The notes under the pieces were generated by a model, which did not search any database, was not told where the DNA came from, and saw only the letters and a program-made list of their open reading frames with translations. Shown in pieces: positions 59,642 through 64,000 of a stretch of DNA of 64,000 nt (positions are counted from its first letter, which is position 1; the number at the start of each line of letters is the position of its first letter). Where the stretch lies: NCBI GenBank assembly GCA_963808615.1, contig CAWEGV010000012.1:868001-932000 (forward strand), written 5' to 3'. Source of the stretch: Palsa-504 sp963808615 (lineage in GTDB: Bacteria; Actinomycetota; Actinomycetes; Streptosporangiales; Streptosporangiaceae). The translations under genes and the position numbers were made by a program.

Positions 59642-59988
59642 CCCTTTCGCCCGGCGGCGAGGCTGAGCTTGACACCGGGTCGCCGAAGGTCGCGGATAAG
59701 TCCCTTGGCACCACTGCACGTCATCGGGCCGGGCGGTGGCTACGACCCTCGGCCCTTGCCGCCGGAAGCCCGGCCGTCTGCTCCCCGGCGATCCTCGGCG
59801 GTTCTTGCGCGGGCGGATACGGGCAAGCGGCCCGGTTCCGGCGGCCCTTGAATTCACAGTGGCGTCCTCGGCCCCAATATCGTCTGGCCTGCGCCATTGA
59901 TCTTGCGGACTTGCAGGATCTGCAGGGGCAAGGATGCAATTCCGAGCGCCGCGCGCATCTCGACGCGAATACCGGTCATACTCGCTGC
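59642..59988. other. Intergenic region before the dehydrogenase pseudogene
   Basis: No gene recognised. CATACT lies six bases before the ATG at 59989 and could be a -10 for a leaderless start. Confidence 0.35.
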
Positions 59989-60945
59989 ATGAATCAGCCG
60001 CGGTCGACAGTGTCAGCGGTCGGAGCCGGCCATGTCGGCTCGGCTGTGGCAAACGCGCTCGTTCTGCTTCGCGTGTGTGACCAGGTACTGCTCTACGATC
60101 GCGACCTGGCGCTGGCTGAGGGAGAGGCCTGGGACATCGCCGACACGGTACCGCTGCTGTAGGAGATGCAGGTTGCGCCTGCGGCCAGCTACGCCGATCT
60201 GGATGGCTCTGATGTCGTGGTGGTCACGGCGGGAGTAACGCTCGGGCCTGGTCAGACCTGTCTTGACCTGCTCAGCGCCAATGCCAACACGATCGTCGGC
60301 ATTGTCGGCGAGCTTGACCGCGCCTGTCCCGAAGCGGTGGTGATCCTGGTCACCAATCCAGATGACGTGCTGACCCGGATCTCTATCGAGACCTCCGCCC
60401 GGTCGGCTCATCTCATCCTGGGCTGCGGGACGGTTCTAGACGGAACGCGTCTGCGGCACCGGCTGGGTCAGCTTCTGGATGTGGAAAGGGAGTCTGCGCA
60501 CGCCTACGTCATCGGTGAGCATGGAGATAGCTCATTTCCGGTCTGGTCGAGCACTACCGTAGGGGCGGTCGGGCTAGAGCAATTCGGGCTGCCCGAGGGC
60601 CGATCATGGCCGCAGGTCCAAGACGAGCTGGCCGCTGCGATCCGGCGGCGGGGGATGAGCATCCACGAGCGCAAGGGGTTTACCAGCTATGGGGTGGCTG
60701 CTGCCGTAGCGCGCGTCGTGCGCGCCGTCACTCGCGACGAAAAACGCATATTCATGGTCTCAGTGCCGGCCGCCGAGGAGTACGGGATCGGGCCAGTGGT
60801 GCTGGGCTGGCCATCCGTCATCGGATCCGCTGGAGTAGACCGCCAGCTCCTACTGACGATGTCAGCCGAAGAGCATCAGATGCTCGAGCACTCGGCGGCA
60901 ATTCTCGATCAAGCCTATCGGTCGCTCAAATCCGACGGCGCCTGA
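59989..60945 (+). pseudogene. Lactate/malate dehydrogenase with in-frame TAG
   Basis: Complete 318-codon gene of the LDH/MDH family: SAVGAGHVGSAVANALVL, LYDRD, VVVTAGVTLGPGQ, ILVTNPDDVLT, the substrate Arg in GTVLDGTRLRHRLG, and the proton-relay His in VIGEHGDSSFPVWS. Codon 58 is TAG (60160-60162), between DTVPLL and EMQVAP, in unbroken frame. The mobile-loop arginine that polarises the substrate (usual T/S-R-L-D/N) is Cys here (GQTCLDLL). Both changes are C to T. Restart at ATG 60166 would lack the nucleotide-binding strand. Confidence 0.8.
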
Positions 60946-61717
60946 ATCAGATTGACCCGATCTGGTCGCCTCAGCGGAGGAGCACAGAGAGCCTATCGCC
61001 CGCGCAAATCGGCGGGTCGGCGTGCGGTTATCAACTCAGCTCTCGCGTAGTTGGCCGCTTCGGTTACGGTTCTATGTGTCAAGGGGACCGCATGTTTCAG
61101 CGTTTCAGCCTGTCGCACAAACGGCGCGGGCAGCGACTCGACCCCAATATCTGGGATTCCTGCTCCCAAATAGCCCCAGATCTTCAGGCGCCAAAGCCTT
61201 GGCCGGGGTTTGTGCGACAGGCTGGTTTATGCAGCGGCGCACTGAGCTGAACACCCGGATCTGCCGCGATGAAGAACGTCTGGTATCGCCCCGCGTGTAG
61301 AGGACTGGCGGATTTGCGCGGGTCGGTCATGTGGGTGGTACTCGACTCTGAGTTGCTGTTGATCGGCATTGTTTCGCGGGCTGCCCGACCGTGACGTTCT
61401 CTGGGCGGTCGTCTTTTGCGGCAATGGCGGGCTCGGGCAGCGGGCCGCGACGGCTCTTGCTGGGCCGTTCATCAGGGCCTGTCGCCGGCGTACTGGGAAA
61501 GTACCCTCCGGCCGCGTTCTTCATACCGTCAACACAAGGTGCCACGGCGGACGACGTGTGACAGCGGGGTGCGCTATGCTCGGTTGCGCTGGCGCGGCCG
61601 CTGGTCAAGGGCGCGCTAGCCGGGTCAGCGTAGGGCGTGAGCGCTGCGCATGGTCCGGATGTCCTGGGTGTCTCTGGACGGGATCGCGAAAGCCCAGGTC
61701 AGACAACTGAAGACCCG
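60946..61717. other. Gene-poor region upstream of tRNA-Thr
   Basis: No convincing coding sequence. Contains the MITE-like element at 61106-61224; the rest, including the roughly 400 bases before the tRNA, shows nothing I recognise. Confidence 0.4.
61106..61224. mobile_element. MITE-like element, 119 bp, 17-bp perfect terminal inverted repeats
   Basis: CAGCCTGTCGCACAAAC (61106-61122) is repeated exactly inverted at 61208-61224. Both ends are flanked by GTTT (61102-61105 and 61225-61228), a likely target-site duplication. The 85-base interior has no coding capacity. A non-autonomous transposon relic fits best; a large hairpin RNA is the alternative. Confidence 0.65.
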
Positions 61718-61790
61718 GCCCCGTTAGCTCAGTCGGCAGAGCGTCTCCATGGTAAGGAGAAGGTCTACGGTTCGATTCCGTAACGGGGCT
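61718..61790 (+). tRNA. tRNA-Thr (anticodon GGT)
   Basis: A full cloverleaf of 73 bases: acceptor GCCCCGT/ACGGGGC, D-stem GCTC/GAGC, anticodon stem TCTCC/GGAGA with loop ATGGTAA (anticodon GGT), T-arm TACGG TTCGATT CCGTA, discriminator T. CCA is not encoded. Confidence 0.95.
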
Positions 61791-61924
61791 CAGCTAGAAG
61801 ACATAATTCGAAAAAATCTGACTGTCTCATAGGTGCTGGTGGGGACTAACGGTCTCCGGAAGAGGTATTTACAGGCCAGCCAGGGCCGCTTCCGTGCTTC
61901 AGCGCATACAGTTGGAGCGGGACG

Positions 61925-62140
61925 ATGGAGGTGGTTGTCACGAGCGCGGATGCCGGGCAGATACCGCATTCCGGTGGCCATGGTGATCTGGTGCCGCTGG
62001 ATCAGCTGATCCGCGACACGCCAGGCGCGCACCCGATCACCTCGATCGGTGAGCTGCGCAGCGGCGCGTTCGAGACCGATGAGGAACTTGACGCGTTCCT
62101 GGCGTTCGTGACCGAGTCCCGGCACGCAGACCTTGCCTGA
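61925..62140 (+). CDS. VapB-like antitoxin
   Basis: A 71-residue acidic protein (VPLDQLIRDTPGAHPITSIG, GAFETDEELDAFLAFVTESR) located directly before and overlapping a PIN toxin gene. The C-terminal part looks like a toxin-wrapping helix. DNA-binding fold not obvious. ATG with GGAGCGGG upstream. Confidence 0.7.
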   Translation: MEVVVTSADAGQIPHSGGHGDLVPLDQLIRDTPGAHPITSIGELRSGAFETDEELDAFLAFVTESRHADLA

Positions 62141-62549
62141 GCCGCCAGCCGAGGCCGTCGTCCTGGATACTGACGTCGCGTCGCGATCGTTCCGGGAGCG
62201 GCTTCCGCCACGGCTGGCTACCCGGCTGGTGGGCAAGCAGCCCATCCTTACCTTCGTGACCGTTGGCGAGCTGGCCCAGTGGACCAAGCTCCGCCACTGG
62301 GGCCCGCGTAATCTTGCAATGCTCGACAGCTGGCTCGCTGACAAGCCGGTCATCCCCGGCAGCAAGGCCGTCGCGGCCACCTGGGGCAGCCTGTCAGCCG
62401 CGGCCATCCAGCGCGGGCGGCCTCGCCCGGTCAACGACACCTGGGTTGCTGCCTGCTGCCTTGCTTACCAGCTGCCGCTCGCCACCCTCAATCTCAAGGA
62501 CTTCAAGGACTTCGCCGAGCACCACGGGTTGCGGCTGCTCGAGCCATAG
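62133..62549 (+). CDS. PIN-domain toxin (VapC family)
   Basis: A 138-residue PIN-domain ribonuclease toxin. Acidic metal residues: Asp12/Asp14 in VVLDTDVASRSF, Glu in TVGELAQW, Asp in RPVNDTWVAACCLAY, then LATLNLKDFKDF. TTG start at 62133 overlaps the antitoxin end by eight bases. VapC toxins cleave tRNA or rRNA; the target here is unknown. Confidence 0.88.
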   Translation: MPEPPAEAVVLDTDVASRSFRERLPPRLATRLVGKQPILTFVTVGELAQWTKLRHWGPRNLAMLDSWLADKPVIPGSKAVAATWGSLSAAAIQRGRPRPVNDTWVAACCLAYQLPLATLNLKDFKDFAEHHGLRLLEP

Positions 62550-62767
62550 CCTGCACCGCGCTGGCGCACCGTGGACAGCGCGGGGGTTGCGGCAGGACAG
62601 CAGCCGCGCCTGTCCGGCTGCTCGGGCGCGAGAACGCCTGGCGCGGCAGATGCCTTGACCCGTGGTCGCCGGCCACCTGGCGCCATTTTGTGACGGGTCC
62701 GCCTGTTGCCTGCCTGGCACGTGGTGAGATCCGGTGGCTTCGCGGAACTGGCACCTGGCCGGGTCCT
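62550..62767. other. Short gap, nothing recognised
   Basis: No coding sequence or structured element identified between the VapC gene and the truncated resident gene. Confidence 0.3.
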
Positions 62768-63012
62768 TTATGCCCGGCGCTGGCCGTCGATCGCGGCGCG
62801 GTGGTGGTCGCGCAGTTCGATGATCCGCCGCCTGCGGGCAGAGACCAGCAGGCCCGGCGAGCCCAGGCGGATCGCGGGATAGGCGCCGGCGGGCTGGATG
62901 TCGGCCGCGCGCATGATCTTATAGCCGCGCTCGGCGACGCTGGACTGGCGCAGGCCGAAGTAGCCCATCAGGTCCTTGACCCGCAGTTCGCCTGTGCGTG
63001 CCGAAAACCTCG
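62768..63012 (-). pseudogene. Resident gene 3' fragment cut by the IS element
   Basis: The frame encodes ARTGELRVKDLMGYFGLRQS, SVAERGYKIMRAADIQPAGA and IRLGSPGLLVSARRRRIIEL before its stop. Coding character begins near 63010, exactly where the transposase C-terminus ends, so the gene's 5' part appears to have been removed by insertion. Family not recognised. Confidence 0.5.
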
Positions 63013-64000
63013 TCCACGTAATGCGACCAGGTGGTACTCGTTGATCAGGCAATCGGTGTGAGTCTGCCGTCGGACGCGGTACCGGTCGAGATCGACCGGT
63101 TCAGGTAGGGGTTTCAGCGGCGCGGCCGCGCCCAGGGAGCGGTGCGGCCGGTGCTGATTGTGGTGGATCTCGTACGCGTGCAAGATCCGCCGCAGATGGG
63201 CCAGGTTCCAGACGACGGTACGGTCCAGGAGCTCGCGGCGGCATCCGCCGATCCAGCGTTCGATGATCGCGTTTCATGCGCGGCGTCCGGAGGTTGCACA
63301 GCACGATCCGGACTCCGGCATCGGCGAGGACCGCATCGCACGCAGCGGTGAAGTTGGAGCCGCGGTCGCGGATCATGAACTTGACCCGGTGCGCCTGCCC
63401 GCCGAGATCCATGATCAGGTTGCGGGCCTGCTGGGCGGTCCATTCCCCGGTGGGATGCAGCGTGACCCCGAGAATCCTGATGCGCCTGCTGGCATGCTCG
63501 ATCACGGCCAGGACATAGGCCTGGGTGCCATCGAGCAGGCCGGCTGTGAAGAAGTCGCACGCCAGGATCGCTTCGGCCTGGGAGCGCAGGAACAGCGACC
63601 AGGTGGGGCCGGTCCGCCGCGGTGCGGGATCGATGCCGGCCTTCTTCAGGATCTCCCATACCGTCGACGCCGAGACTTGTACCCCCAGCCCGGCCAGTTC
63701 CCCGTGGATCCTGCGGTAGCCCCAGCCGGGGTTCTCGCGGACCAGCCGCAGGACCAGGGCCCTGATGTTCCGGCGGTAGCTGGCCGGCCGGTCTTGCCGC
63801 GCCTGGACCTGGCGGCCCAGCGGCGGCGGACGATATCGCGGTGCCAGCGCAAGATGGTGTCCGGGGTGACCAGCAGATGCAGCCCATGGCGGCGGGCTTT
63901 CGGTATCACGGCGAGCAAGGTCGCCAGGAGTGCCCGGTCCGCCCAGTCCAGCCTCGGGCGGCGCGGCTGTCACCGCTGCAGGACAGCGAGCTGATAGCGC
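63013..64000 (-). mobile_element. Decayed IS3/IS481-type transposase, cut by window edge
   Basis: DDE integrase-core transposase in pieces over three frames: TPDTILRWHRDIVRRRWAAR first, then RALVLRLVRENPGWGYRRIH with the catalytic DDE region (AILACDFFTAGLLDGTQAYV; FMIRDRGSNFTAACDAVL), and the end HHNQHRPHRSLGAAAPLKPL and LINEYHLVA in a third frame (62968-63183). An in-frame TGA near 63970 interrupts the N-terminal part. At least two frameshifts (about 63780 and 63270) are needed. Left boundary lies near 63010; the right end is outside the window. Confidence 0.8.

Noticed and set aside
59989..60945. Amber codon read as a non-standard amino acid
   Set aside because: TAG is used as an ordinary stop in several neighbouring genes, and the protein also lost a catalytic residue, so a dead gene is simpler.

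Overview
The window reads as a stretch of chromosome from a very GC-rich actinomycete. GTG and TTG starts, 4-bp stop/start overlaps and probable leaderless starts are common. Several genes are actinobacterial markers: a DprE1 epimerase subunit, a mycothiol-dependent formaldehyde dehydrogenase (MscR), a MEDS/HATPase sensor, a PadR/HAAS pair, a class F sortase with DUF4397, F420-type LLM oxidoreductases, DUF2332 and DUF4395. I cannot assign a genus from sequence alone; a soil filamentous lineage is a reasonable guess.

Layout. 0-10.5 kb: end of dprE1, a sensor/anti-sigma protein, then a minus-strand lipid/polyester operon (SDR, acyl-CoA ligase, PHA synthase, PHA depolymerase, acyl-CoA dehydrogenase) headed by a universal stress protein, and two damaged genes (SnoaL-like; LAL/BTAD chimera). 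10.5-18 kb: accessory and sparse, with a PadR/HAAS pair, an alpha/beta hydrolase, a Clp_N-UVR gene, a secreted beta-propeller protein and three copies of a 66-69 bp dispersed repeat. 18-30 kb: ordinary metabolism, comprising exonuclease III, an LLM-amidohydrolase fusion, NfeD/flotillin, a GT-C-like membrane protein, an HpnB-like glycosyltransferase, PhzF, mscR, and a sulfotransferase with a class IV aminotransferase. 30-42.6 kb: methyltransferase, a four-gene MacB/FtsX-type ABC operon, uronate dehydrogenase, a two-gene ABC exporter and a seven-unit hairpin array. 42.6-51.2 kb: a block of damaged redox and sulfur genes around a GntR regulator and a 2-oxoacid:acceptor oxidoreductase complex. 51.5-58 kb: a cell-surface island (Gly/Tyr-rich membrane protein, Ser/Pro stalk protein, sortase F, DUF4397 protein). 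58-64 kb: DUF2332, a nonsense-mutated lactate/malate dehydrogenase, a MITE-like element, tRNA-Thr(GGT), a VapBC pair, and a decayed IS transposase that cuts a resident gene.

The most striking feature is the number of telescoped or frameshifted genes. At 43.8-45.2 kb the remains of an MBL-fold persulfide-dioxygenase-like gene, a beta-carbonic anhydrase, a rhodanese and a DUF4395 gene lie in a row; two keep both ends and lose the middle, the other two keep only one end. A GltD-like subunit (49.0-50.5 kb) and a LAL/BTAD regulator (9.6-10.4 kb) show the same pattern. At least six other genes carry 1-2 base indels, often in G/C runs. Either this is real gene decay or the consensus sequence is imperfect; read mapping would decide.

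Candidates for something less described: the 2-oxoacid oxidoreductase operon with two unrecognised small co-transcribed proteins; a pair of related AT-rich promoter/operator modules flanking the sulfur-gene remnants; the dispersed 66-69 bp repeat; the duplicated promoter plus 5' end of the sortase gene; and the 119-bp MITE-like element.
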